DNA of 33,880 nt from RGIG9379 sp031553005 (GTDB lineage Bacteria > Bacteroidota > Bacteroidia > Bacteroidales > Paludibacteraceae), in assembly GCA_031553005.1 (NCBI GenBank), contig JAVBMA010000075.1, forward strand, positions 1-33,880, in the 5' to 3' direction. Position 1 is the stretch's first letter, and each line of letters opens with the position of its first letter. The notes beneath the pieces were generated by a model. That model was given only the letters and a program-made list of their open reading frames with translations, did not search any database and was not told where the DNA came from. Positions 13,955 to 23,100 of this stretch are shown one piece after another. Position numbers and translations under genes: made by a program.

Positions 13955-15163
13955 TTAGTTCCCTAACAATCTCTTGATAAATTCATCGCCTTTTAGCAGT
14001 CCGTAAGACCCTTTTTTTGCTGAAAACTCATCGTATTTGCAGACGTCATCGGGTTCTGCTCCCGGTTTATAAATAATGAACGGGACGGGATCCGAAGTAT
14101 GTGTCTTCAATCGGCATGGTGTCGGATGATCGGGCAAAATTGCGATTGTAACAGGTTCTTTCCATGCCGAAACTTCCTCAAATATCGGTTTCACGATACG
14201 ATTTTCAAGGTATTCGACCGTTTTCAATTTCAGATCAACATTTCCTTCATGACCGGCTTCATCACTTGCTTCCACATGAAGATAGACAAAATCATTTTCT
14301 TTCAATGCATCAATAGCAGCTTGCGCTTTCCCTTCATAATTGGTATCATAAAGTCCTGTTGCTCCCTCTACTTCTATTGGTTTCAATCCGGCATATACTC
14401 CAATTCCCTTGATCAAATCGACAGCCGAAATGACAGCTCCGCTCTTCAATCCGTAAAGTTCCAACAGTGTTTTCATTTCCGGTTTATATCCGGGAGACCA
14501 AGGCCAAATACTATTAGCCGGGTCTTTTCCTTCTTGTTTGCGCTTAATATTGACAGGATGGTTTTCCAACAGTTCTTGCGAACGAAGAATCAAACCGTTT
14601 AATAAGTTGGCTGTTTCTTCGGCTTCGGGAGATTTTGCTTTTATCATCACATCCTTAAAAGGAGTGCCGGGAACATCGTGAGGAGGAGTACAAATCAACT
14701 GTTTGTTACCACCTTTGATTTTTAGCAGGTGACGATAAGATACACCCGGAAAAAATTTCACTATATCCGAGCCCAATTTTTCATTCAAAAAATGAATCAG
14801 TTCATAGGCTTCTTCATTTGAAATATGTCCGGCCGAATGGTTTTTTATCTTTCCATTTTCTATGCAGATGATATTACAACGCATAGCCATCTCTCCTTCT
14901 TCAATTGGGATACCCATACTGGCGGCTTCGAGCGATCCTCTGCCTTCCAATACTTTATGAACATCATAACCTAATACCGACAAATTGGCTACTTCGCTAC
15001 CGGGCTGGCAACCTTGCGGGATAGTCATCAAAAGTCCATTCCTGCCTAACGAGGCGATCTTATCCATGCATGGAATATTAGCTGCTTGTAGTATGGTTTT
15101 ATTTCCAAGAGCAGCAATCGGCTCATCTGCCATTCCGTCTCCAAGAATTATCAAATACTTCAT
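13955..15163 (-). CDS. ApgM-like phosphoglycerate mutase family, proposed homoserine kinase
   Basis: An alkaline-phosphatase-superfamily protein (402 aa) of the archaeal-type cofactor-independent phosphoglycerate mutase group. It has metal-binding D9 in ILGDGMAD, likely catalytic S62 in VANLSVLGYD, and late motifs EASDEAGHEG and ILPDHPTPC that supply further metal ligands. Between thrA and thrC, members of this subgroup are proposed to act as non-homologous homoserine kinases, supplying O-phosphohomoserine to ThrC. No classical thrB is in the window, which agrees. It starts 39 bp after the thrA stop, and heptamer repeats fill that gap. Confidence 0.88.
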   Translation of the reverse strand: MKYLIILGDGMADEPIAALGNKTILQAANIPCMDKIASLGRNGLLMTIPQGCQPGSEVANLSVLGYDVHKVLEGRGSLEAASMGIPIEEGEMAMRCNIICIENGKIKNHSAGHISNEEAYELIHFLNEKLGSDIVKFFPGVSYRHLLKIKGGNKQLICTPPHDVPGTPFKDVMIKAKSPEAEETANLLNGLILRSQELLENHPVNIKRKQEGKDPANSIWPWSPGYKPEMKTLLELYGLKSGAVISAVDLIKGIGVYAGLKPIEVEGATGLYDTNYEGKAQAAIDALKENDFVYLHVEASDEAGHEGNVDLKLKTVEYLENRIVKPIFEEVSAWKEPVTIAILPDHPTPCRLKTHTSDPVPFIIYKPGAEPDDVCKYDEFSAKKGSYGLLKGDEFIKRLLGN

Positions 15164-15164
15164 A

Positions 15165-15199
15165 AGTTGAGAGTTGAAAAGTGAAAGTTGAAAATTAAG
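15165..15199. repeat. 7-bp tandem repeat, five copies between thrA and the apgM-like gene
   Basis: AGTTGAG, AGTTGAA, AAGTGAA, AGTTGAA and AATTAAG are in phase and begin one base upstream of the apgM-like start codon, filling almost the whole intercistronic gap. Confidence 0.85.
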
Positions 15200-15202
15200 T
15201 TT

Positions 15203-17632
15203 CTAGCGGATGTTGGCAATGCTGATAATGTCGGCGAAAACACCGGCAGCGGTTACTTCGGCTCCGGCTCCGTAACCTTTGATCATCATCGGATATTGTT
15301 TGTAGCGTTCTGTCGTCAATAGAATGAGATTATTGCTTCCCTCCAGATCGTAGAACGGATGATGGCTATCAACAGCTTGTAAGCCCACAGAGGTTTTGCC
15401 TCCATCCAACTTGGCTACAAAACGCCAACGCATATTTTCAGCTTCGAGCACTTTTCGTTTTTCTTCAAATTCGGCATCAAAGCCTTCTACTTTTGTCCAG
15501 AAATTATCCAATGATCCTTCAAAGAAGTCATCCGGAATAAAGAGATTTTTTTCGACATCTGCCTGTTCAACTACGTATCCGGATTCACGGGCAAGGATCA
15601 CCAATTTACGGATAACGTCTTTTCCACTCAGGTCAATGCGGGGATCCGGTTCGGCATAACGGGCTTCCATTGCCATACGAATTGCTTTACTTAACGGGAT
15701 TTCGCTGCTGATTGTATTAAATACGAAATTGAGTGTTCCGGAAAGAACGGCTTCCAACTTCAGAATCCGGTCACCACTATAAATCAAATCGTTGATCGTA
15801 TTTATAATAGGAAGTCCTGCGCCTACGTTTGTTTCGAACAGATATTTAATGCCTCGTTTACGGGCTATTTCTTTTAGCTGAATATAATTTTTGTATTCGG
15901 AAGAGGCTGCAATCTTGTTGGCTGCAACTACTGAGATATTGTGTAACAAAAGGTCTTTGTAAATAGTTGCTATGCCGGGACTTGCTGTACAGTCAACAAA
16001 TACACAATTGTAAATATTGAAATCAATCAAGGCATTTTTCAACGCTTCGGGAGTGGATGGTTTTCCTTCCGCTTTTAATATTTCGTTATAACGGGAAAGA
16101 TCGACTCCGTCGCGATTGAGAATGTAGCTATCAACATCTGCAATACCGATCACTTTTACTTTAAGCGCGTTTTGATTCATCAACAGTTCTTTTTGAGTGT
16201 GCAGTTGCGAAAGTAAACTTCCACCCACGGTCCCTGTTCCGACTACAAAGAGATTTAACTCTTGGTATTCGGATAAGAAGAATGATTCGTGAATCGAATT
16301 TAATGCTTTACGGAGATTGTCCTGATTAACAACAAATGAGATATTGGTTTCGGATGATCCTTGCGCTAATGCTATAATATTGATATTGTTTCTTCCGAGC
16401 GTATTAAAAAGTTTGCCTGCAGTTCCGGTGGCTCGTTTCATATTGTCGCCAATAATAGCAACAGTTGCCAGATTCCTTTCTGCGGTAAGGGTATTAACCG
16501 TACCTTGAGCTATTTCTTTTGCAAATTCTTTTTTTAATGAAACCAGCGCTTTGTCGGCATCTCGGTCTTCGACTCCAAATGAGATGGAGCAGCCGGAAGA
16601 GGCTTGTGAGACAAAGCATGTGTCAATATTTTCTTTTGAGAGGGTATTGAAAATACGCCCGTTTGCATCTACAACTCCTTGCATTCCCATACCTTGCAAA
16701 GTAATTAAAGCAGTATTGCTGATCGAAGAAATTCCTTTGATTGTCTTTTCTTCGGGATTTTTTTCATTGGAAATAAGAGTTCCGAAGGCATCCGGATTTT
16801 CGATATTCTTGACACGAATTGAAATATTTTCCAAGAACGCGGGATAAATAGCCGGGGGATAAATCACCCGTGCTCCGAAATTGCAAAATTCCATTGCTTC
16901 GGTATAGCTCAATTGGTCGATAGGATATGCTTTGCTGATTACATTCGGATCGGCAGTCATGAAACCGTCTGCTACTCCGAATATTTCTATTTCTTTGGCA
17001 TGAAGTACAGATGCGATTACTGCGGCTGTATAATCGGATCCTCCACGTCCTAGGTTGGTTACTTCTTCCGAGTCGCTTGCAGTTGCAATAAATCCGGGAA
17101 CTACCGCCCGACCGGAAAAACCGGAAAATGTCTCTTTTATCAATCGGGAAGAGAGTTCCAAGTTTATATTTGTTTTTCCAAAGAAACGATTGGTTTTAAT
17201 AAATTTACGAGAATCGTATAATTCGGCATCCATAAATTTACTGATAAACAACGAAGAGATTCGTTCTCCATAACTGACAATCACATTTTCTGTTTTTGGG
17301 GTCAAATCCTTAATCAGAAAAACGCCTTTCAGAATATTTTTCAATTCATCATGCAACTCTGCGACTTCTTTCAATGTGGATTCCTGCAATGAAGTCGGGA
17401 TAATCACCTCAATAAGGTGGTTGTGTATATTTACTATTTCGTGATATTCACTCACATAAGAAGTGGAGCCTTGCGTAGCTAGCTTTGTCGTATTCAACAA
17501 TCGGTCTGTTATTCCTTCCACTGCCGAAATTACAATAATCACGGGTTCATTGATGCTCTCTACGATTTTCTTTGCCTGTTGCAAATTTTTTATGGAACCT
17601 ACGGATGCTCCACCAAATTTTAAGACTCTCAT
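15203..17632 (-). CDS. thrA: Bifunctional aspartokinase / homoserine dehydrogenase
   Basis: ThrA (809 aa, full length) catalyses the first and third steps from aspartate to homoserine. The N-terminal aspartokinase begins MRVLKFGGASVGS and includes GRGGSDYTA near 199-207. The middle (about 310-455) holds two ACT regulatory domains, where threonine usually inhibits. The homoserine dehydrogenase starts with the NAD(P) motif VVGTGTVGGSLL near 467 and continues with FVDCTAS and GAGLPIINT. It is the first gene of the operon thrA, apgM-like, (dinD), thrC. The 5' leader of about 110 bp has a two-part hairpin but no terminator or Thr-rich leader peptide. Confidence 0.97.
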   Translation of the reverse strand: MRVLKFGGASVGSIKNLQQAKKIVESINEPVIIVISAVEGITDRLLNTTKLATQGSTSYVSEYHEIVNIHNHLIEVIIPTSLQESTLKEVAELHDELKNILKGVFLIKDLTPKTENVIVSYGERISSLFISKFMDAELYDSRKFIKTNRFFGKTNINLELSSRLIKETFSGFSGRAVVPGFIATASDSEEVTNLGRGGSDYTAAVIASVLHAKEIEIFGVADGFMTADPNVISKAYPIDQLSYTEAMEFCNFGARVIYPPAIYPAFLENISIRVKNIENPDAFGTLISNEKNPEEKTIKGISSISNTALITLQGMGMQGVVDANGRIFNTLSKENIDTCFVSQASSGCSISFGVEDRDADKALVSLKKEFAKEIAQGTVNTLTAERNLATVAIIGDNMKRATGTAGKLFNTLGRNNINIIALAQGSSETNISFVVNQDNLRKALNSIHESFFLSEYQELNLFVVGTGTVGGSLLSQLHTQKELLMNQNALKVKVIGIADVDSYILNRDGVDLSRYNEILKAEGKPSTPEALKNALIDFNIYNCVFVDCTASPGIATIYKDLLLHNISVVAANKIAASSEYKNYIQLKEIARKRGIKYLFETNVGAGLPIINTINDLIYSGDRILKLEAVLSGTLNFVFNTISSEIPLSKAIRMAMEARYAEPDPRIDLSGKDVIRKLVILARESGYVVEQADVEKNLFIPDDFFEGSLDNFWTKVEGFDAEFEEKRKVLEAENMRWRFVAKLDGGKTSVGLQAVDSHHPFYDLEGSNNLILLTTERYKQYPMMIKGYGAGAEVTAAGVFADIISIANIR

Positions 17633-17695
17633 ACGAATATTTTAGTTACAAGAATTAGTTACGGAGTTATAAGAATTTTGTTCAATTCAACGTCA

Positions 17696-17732
17696 AGACA
17701 CAACTCTAAGATTTAGAGCAAAAACAGTGTCT
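17696..17732 (-). promoter_or_regulatory. Compound hairpin in the thrA 5' leader
   Basis: Outer arms AGACAC (17696-17701) and GTGTCT (17727-17732) enclose a second stem CTCTAA/TTAGAG with a three-base loop. It lies within the predicted 5' untranslated region. No T tract follows on the minus strand, so it is not a simple terminator; its role is unknown. Confidence 0.4.
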
Positions 17733-17751
17733 CTGCATTAAAAAACATTGT

Positions 17752-17759
17752 CAAAGATA
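17752..17759 (-). promoter_or_regulatory. Putative -7 box of the thr operon
   Basis: TATCTTTG on the minus strand fits TAnnTTTG, 120 bp before the thrA ATG. No good -33 element is visible at normal spacing. Confidence 0.35.
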
Positions 17760-17850
17760 GTGAAAAGTTACAAGTTATGAATGCTGATAAAGGAGAAAGT
17801 TAACAAGTAATAGAAAGCATTAAAACGAGAAAAGAGGCAATCGGACAAAC

Positions 17851-17888
17851 AAAAAAAGCGTGAAGAATATGGTTTCCTTCACGCTTTT
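17851..17888 (-). terminator. Terminator of the surface-protein operon
   Basis: Arms AAAAGCGTGAAG (17854-17865) and CTTCACGCTTTT (17877-17888) are perfectly complementary. On the minus strand the stem is followed by seven T. It lies about 20 bp beyond the PorP/SprF stop codon. Confidence 0.88.
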
Positions 17889-17908
17889 GTATTTAGTCAA
17901 AATGAATT

Positions 17909-18829
17909 TTATTCGAATCTCGGTCCTGATTCAGCTTTTTTCTTGCTTGGTATGGTATAAGAAAGCATCAGTTCCTGTGAATTTCCTGACAATCTGGAAA
18001 CTTCACCAAATGCCCAATCAAAGGTATAACCGATACGGAAACCACGGTATTCTACTCCTAAAGTAATTCCGACCGGATTTGTCTTAAACTTGTCATGAAC
18101 ATCGGGGTGGTAAGTCAAACCTCCCCAGATAAAACGGTCATAGAAAGCCATCACGTTCAATTCCATTACATCCACTTTTGCTTTGTGCATAAAGACAAAT
18201 GCTGGTGCCAACTCAAATGATTCATTAATAGGAAACATGTAACGTGCATATCCGTAGAAGTGTCTTCCGGCTACTAATGAAGTGGATTCATCGTTGGTGA
18301 AATGGGTAACGGAAGCTCCTAATAATAAACGCGGCGTTGTCAATTCCAGCCCGAAATCGAAATCTGGCCTCAGTTTTGTTTCAGTTCCCGAAGGAATATC
18401 CGTACCAATTTCGGAAGGATCATCAAATGTGTATTTATCTATGTTGAAATAGCCGTATTGTACTCCGGCGGATAACCCCATAGAAAGGATCATTTCTTCA
18501 TTTATATTCAATGTGTATGCGTAAGCGAGTTTTGCATTTGTCGTACTACGCGCTACCCCTATATTGTCGTAAGAAACAGATAACCCGAAACCTGAATTTA
18601 ACTTATCCACAAAAGTTTGTGCGTTAAATACGCCTGATTTAGGAGCATCTTTAATTTCAATATATTGATAGTGACCTAATAGGAACAGATCGAGATCTGT
18701 TACGTTACCGGTTCCCGCAGGGTTCTTATTTATCCTGGAGAAAAACTGTTGGGACAAAAGTAAATCTTGCTGTGCATTTACTGCCAAGCCCATCATTATA
18801 AGGCTGATCAATGCTAATATCTTTTTCAT
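17909..18829 (-). CDS. PorP/SprF family outer-membrane protein (type IX secretion)
   Basis: A 306-aa protein with signal peptide (residues 1-19, cleavage near NAQ) and the family start QQDLLLSQQFFSRINKNPAGTG. The rest is amphipathic beta strands that fit a small outer-membrane beta barrel (for example RFIWGGLTYHPDVHDK and GVEYRGFRIGYTFDWAFG). PorP/SprF-like proteins pair with large proteins carrying the gliding-type (type B) sorting domain and are needed for their secretion or attachment. Here it is the last gene of exactly such an operon, 17 bp after the OmpA-like gene. The C-terminal KKKAESGPRFE tail is charged. Confidence 0.9.
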   Translation of the reverse strand: MKKILALISLIMMGLAVNAQQDLLLSQQFFSRINKNPAGTGNVTDLDLFLLGHYQYIEIKDAPKSGVFNAQTFVDKLNSGFGLSVSYDNIGVARSTTNAKLAYAYTLNINEEMILSMGLSAGVQYGYFNIDKYTFDDPSEIGTDIPSGTETKLRPDFDFGLELTTPRLLLGASVTHFTNDESTSLVAGRHFYGYARYMFPINESFELAPAFVFMHKAKVDVMELNVMAFYDRFIWGGLTYHPDVHDKFKTNPVGITLGVEYRGFRIGYTFDWAFGEVSRLSGNSQELMLSYTIPSKKKAESGPRFE

Positions 18830-18846
18830 TGCTACTTCCCCCTCAA

Positions 18847-20118
18847 TTATTGATTAATAATTTTTACTTCTACACGACGGTTCTGTTCATGTTCCGCTGA
18901 ACTCTTAGCATTCGGAATAGCCAATTCTCTCTTTCCATGCGGAGTTGTAACCATCTTATCTGCCGGAATTCCTCTTTCAATCAACATCTTCTTCACATAA
19001 TCAGCACGTCTTTGTGATAATCCCATATTATATGCATCAGAACCTCTCACGTCCGTATGTCCGTTAACTTCAAATTTAGCATCCGGGAATTCCTTCATTG
19101 CATCAGCTAATTCATCCAACTGAACAGCGTATTCTTTTTTCAAGATTGATTTATCAAAGTCAAAATAGAACAATACCCAATGAAATTCTTTCGGTTCATC
19201 CAATATAGATTCGCTGATCAGCTCTGTCTCTTTTTCGAGTGCCGGCGGAAGCGGACGATAAATATCGGCTTCTCCTTTTCCTCCTGCTCTATTGGATATA
19301 AAATAAGGTATTGACTGGGCAAAGACCAAATTATATTCGGATGATCCGGTATTGATCTGCTCTAAATTTTCAGCAGGTCCCCATGTATCTCCTGATTTGT
19401 AGGATACGTATAGATCCAAATCACCTTTTCCTCCGGGACGGGAAGATGCAAAAAACAATGCTGTATCTCCCACTACGAATGCATAATCATCTCTGTATTC
19501 GGTATTTATTTCATCACCTGCACTTTGAGGAAATCCCCATGCCGATCCATCTTTATCTATATACCATAAATCCCTGTCACCTTTTCCGGCTTTGAAAGTT
19601 CCCGAAAAATAGACTCTTTCTCCGTTTTTGCTTAATGTAGGGTTATAGAATCCGGTAGCTGCACTTTCGGTATAAACCCAACGTGCGGCAGGTAGTGAAG
19701 ATCCTTTCGAGCCATTCTTAATTGTTGCCACAACTCCCTGAATTTGCAATTTACGTATGTCTGTCCACTTTTCGCCGACATAGGTTGCTTCATACAGTTC
19801 ATTGCCCTTATCACTTTTTTTCGAAAAATAGAGTTTCTTTCCTGCCTCGTCATAAGCAAAAGTTCCTTCAATTCCAAGCCCCATCAGTTCTGGGCAAACA
19901 GTAAGGTCGCCCAATTCCATATCTGCATCCGGATGAAACATATAAGCGGTATCATTCCTGAAGAAAGCGATCGATCCGTTTTTATAAGGAGACATAGGGT
20001 GTTCGACTGCAGAGGTATTTTTTTCCGAAGAGTCAAACTCGTATGCTCCAGCATCAAACCGGGCAGAATATGCATTATATGTCACAAGCGTTAATACTGC
20101 CAATAATATCTTTTTCAT
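18847..20118 (-). CDS. OmpA-family protein with PD40 repeats
   Basis: A 423-aa cell-envelope protein from ATG 20118; the longer frame to 20178 would put 20 odd residues before a clear signal peptide (MKKILLAVLTLVTYNAYSA). Three WD40-like PD40 repeats follow: VYFSGTFKAGKGDRDLWY, LFFASSRPGGKGDLDLYV and YFISNRAGGKGEADIY. The C-terminal OmpA domain (about 315-423) has FYFDFDKSILK, NGHTDVRGSDAYN and LSQRRADYVKKML, which bind peptidoglycan. It resembles PorE/SprE-type scaffold proteins that tie type IX secretion partners to the cell wall, and lies between the giant surface protein and PorP/SprF. Confidence 0.9.
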   Translation of the reverse strand: MKKILLAVLTLVTYNAYSARFDAGAYEFDSSEKNTSAVEHPMSPYKNGSIAFFRNDTAYMFHPDADMELGDLTVCPELMGLGIEGTFAYDEAGKKLYFSKKSDKGNELYEATYVGEKWTDIRKLQIQGVVATIKNGSKGSSLPAARWVYTESAATGFYNPTLSKNGERVYFSGTFKAGKGDRDLWYIDKDGSAWGFPQSAGDEINTEYRDDYAFVVGDTALFFASSRPGGKGDLDLYVSYKSGDTWGPAENLEQINTGSSEYNLVFAQSIPYFISNRAGGKGEADIYRPLPPALEKETELISESILDEPKEFHWVLFYFDFDKSILKKEYAVQLDELADAMKEFPDAKFEVNGHTDVRGSDAYNMGLSQRRADYVKKMLIERGIPADKMVTTPHGKRELAIPNAKSSAEHEQNRRVEVKIINQ

Positions 20119-20195
20119 GCTATATCTTTGTTTTTGATTTAGTGCTATTTTTATGGATGGAGAGAAAAAACTCTCCATCCTGATATTTTGAATTA

Positions 20196-23100
20196 TTAGA
20201 ATTTTGCTACTTCAAGGGTTCCTTTCATCACTTTTCCGCTCTTCATAAAGACACGATAGAAATAAGTTCCCGGTTCAGCCAACTGTCCTCTATATCTACC
20301 ATCCCAACCACTATCTCCTTCATAGATCAACTGTTGGTATCTGTTATAGATTTCTACTTTGTAGCCATCTCTACCATTCTTAGGCCCCATAAAGACATCG
20401 TTCTTGCCATTGCCATTGTATGGAGTAATGATATTTGGAACCGGCTCAATAACTTCAACTTCAACTAATGCATCAAGAGCACAGTTTCCAATTTGTGTAG
20501 ATACGTAAAATACGACGAATCCTTCATCTTCCAATAGATAAGCAGGGATCTCATTGGATGTAGTCACAGGCAACCAACTGGTGTTCTGATCATTGCTCCA
20601 AGAGTATGAATCTACATATTGGTCAGGAGTAATAACAGCTGTCAGTTTCACATTTTCACCAACTTCAACTACTCTTGGTTCGGCTATCAATTCGAAAGCA
20701 GGTTTCAAAGTAACAGAAATGGTTATCTCCTCTTCATCTGACCATCCACACACATCGTTTTTAACTTTGACTTTGTATGTTTCTTCGCCAAGAACTTCTA
20801 CCTTTCTGGTAATCTTATGATCGGTACCGAATACAATTTTTTCTTCAGTCATATCGTCCCACTTAATCCAAGTAGGATTCATATCTCCGGATACAATCTC
20901 AAGTTCCAATGTAACATCTATTTTACTGTCCATACAAATATTGGATAGACCGTCAGGAGTATCAAGTTTGAGTTTTGACGGTTCACGTATATCAAAAGGA
21001 AGTCGTGATTCCGGTTCATTGTTCATACAAATCTTATCTTCAACAAATACTCTTATAAATCCGGCACCCGGAGCTAAGTCTATTTGCATTTCAGGAAGAT
21101 CAGTGGAACCATAATCGGTTACTGTTTCTCCATCTGTATTTAATAGTTCCCAATAATATACTTCATCACCCAAAGCATTAGCCGTATTTACTGTAAAGTT
21201 AACAGGTACGTCTCCGGTAGCACAAATCGAAAGTTCTGCCGGATTGGATAATAGATCCAAGCTTATCGGTCCGTTTGCTTTTACAACAACAGATCCTGAA
21301 TTTGTATTGCCCGGACAACCGGCTACAACTACTGTAAACAGGTTATCTCCTGCTGTAAGAGTGGAAGGTTTTACTGTAAGGGTTGTGTTTGCAGCGCCTC
21401 TTGACAATTCGCTGCCGGAAGCATTATACCATGTATACTCAGTTGCTCCCGGAACTGTCGACATAAGGGCAAGAACAATATCGTCCCCACTTGTAAGACA
21501 TACCGGATCTACCGATACGATTTCAGGCGCATCAACAGGACCTAAAAGAGTGTATGCTCTTGAGTCCGTTAATGGAGCGGAAGCACATATTGCATCTGTT
21601 ACGGAAACCATAACGGAACCTTCAACCTGTATATTTGCAAGAAGATAAGTATCTCCTGTAACTGCAAGATCTTCTACTCCGTTTACAGACCAATTATAAG
21701 GAACTCCGGTTCTAGGATTTGTTATCACTGCCTTAAATTCGATATCTCCACCTTTACAGATTGTAGTGTCTGTTGTAGGCAATATCATTTCAATGCTCAT
21801 CGGTTTTCCTGCTTCAAACGAAGTCTGGTTAATATTATCCCACGCCTCTCCGGTAGTGTTATGGCAAATACCATCTCTTGCTTCTACTTTATACCGGTAT
21901 TGACCATTTTCAGATATAGACACTTTCTTAATATTGGCATCAGTTCCTATTGTCGGATTTCCCGGTAACTCAACATAATCAGACGTAACTGCATCATAGA
22001 TATACCAGTAGTAGTCCGTAGGTTCACCTTCCGAAGAATTAACTGTTGTAGCTGTTAAAGTCACCTCTTTGGATGCTTCGTCCAGACACAGCCCGTTAGA
22101 AGGAACATCGGAAGTCAAATCTAAATCAAACATTTTATAAATCCTGAACGGAATCTCAATTATATCGGTACAATGGCAACTGGCCATTACTGATAATGTA
22201 CCTTTATATATACCCATATCTACGATAGACTTCATGTTCAATACATTTGTCCCATTGGCAGGAGTAACTTCAACTCCATTTACTTTCCATATCCACGGTT
22301 CGTATGCTTCCTTAGGGTCATCAATCAGAGAGATACGGATTATTGCAGTTTCATCGCTGCTACAAATCCGAAGCGAATCTGATGCAGGATTAAACGCCGG
22401 ATGTCCATCAATTGTAAAGCCTAGTCCGGCATTCAATTTCTTATCAATTGTAATCTGCGCTCCGGCATCTCCATCATAAAGACATATTGCCGTTTCGAAA
22501 GCAAGGATATATTCACGGCTTTCGCTGACATCTTCTGCTGTAAGATTTCTCATAAAATCTTCAAAGCCAGAATACAGGGCTGTTGAATCGCGTCCTGTAA
22601 TTATAGGAGTTTTCGACAGATCATTTTTTCTATATAAATTCCATTCAAAAGAACCTTCAGGAAGAGGGAATTCTTCGGATAACGAAACAACTTGTCCGGG
22701 ACAAATAACCGTATCTAAGCTACCCGGTTCAAAGAAGTTAAAATCCACATTGAACGAATCACTTACTGCATAGAAAGCTTCACATGAAGGAGGCGGCATT
22801 GTTCCGTCTTTAATTTTATTGATAGTAGCTTCATCAGGAGATACAATTAAACGAACTTTTGTATTTCCTCTAAAAAGTTCTCTTGTCAATCTCATATTGA
22901 GCGTATCTACTTTTACTATAGTTTCTCCACTGATATCATCGGCAAGGTCTAGCCATACTCCAGGTGAAGTTGCTCTTGTGTATTGGAATAAGAAGTGCGG
23001 ATCAGGAATATATTCTTTTATCGCATCATTTACAGCTTTCAATACAACTACGGTATCTGCTCCCGTACAAGAATTTACTTCGATATCTCCGGTAGACGTT

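Larger units (their letters stand above)
17633..17850. other. Leader and promoter region of the thr operon
   Basis: The DNA between thrA and the terminator of the surface-protein operon. It contains a -7-like box (17752-17759) and a compound hairpin (17696-17732). A short frame in the transcript (MQRHCFCSKS) exists but has no Thr or Ile codons, so amino-acid attenuation is not supported. Confidence 0.55.
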
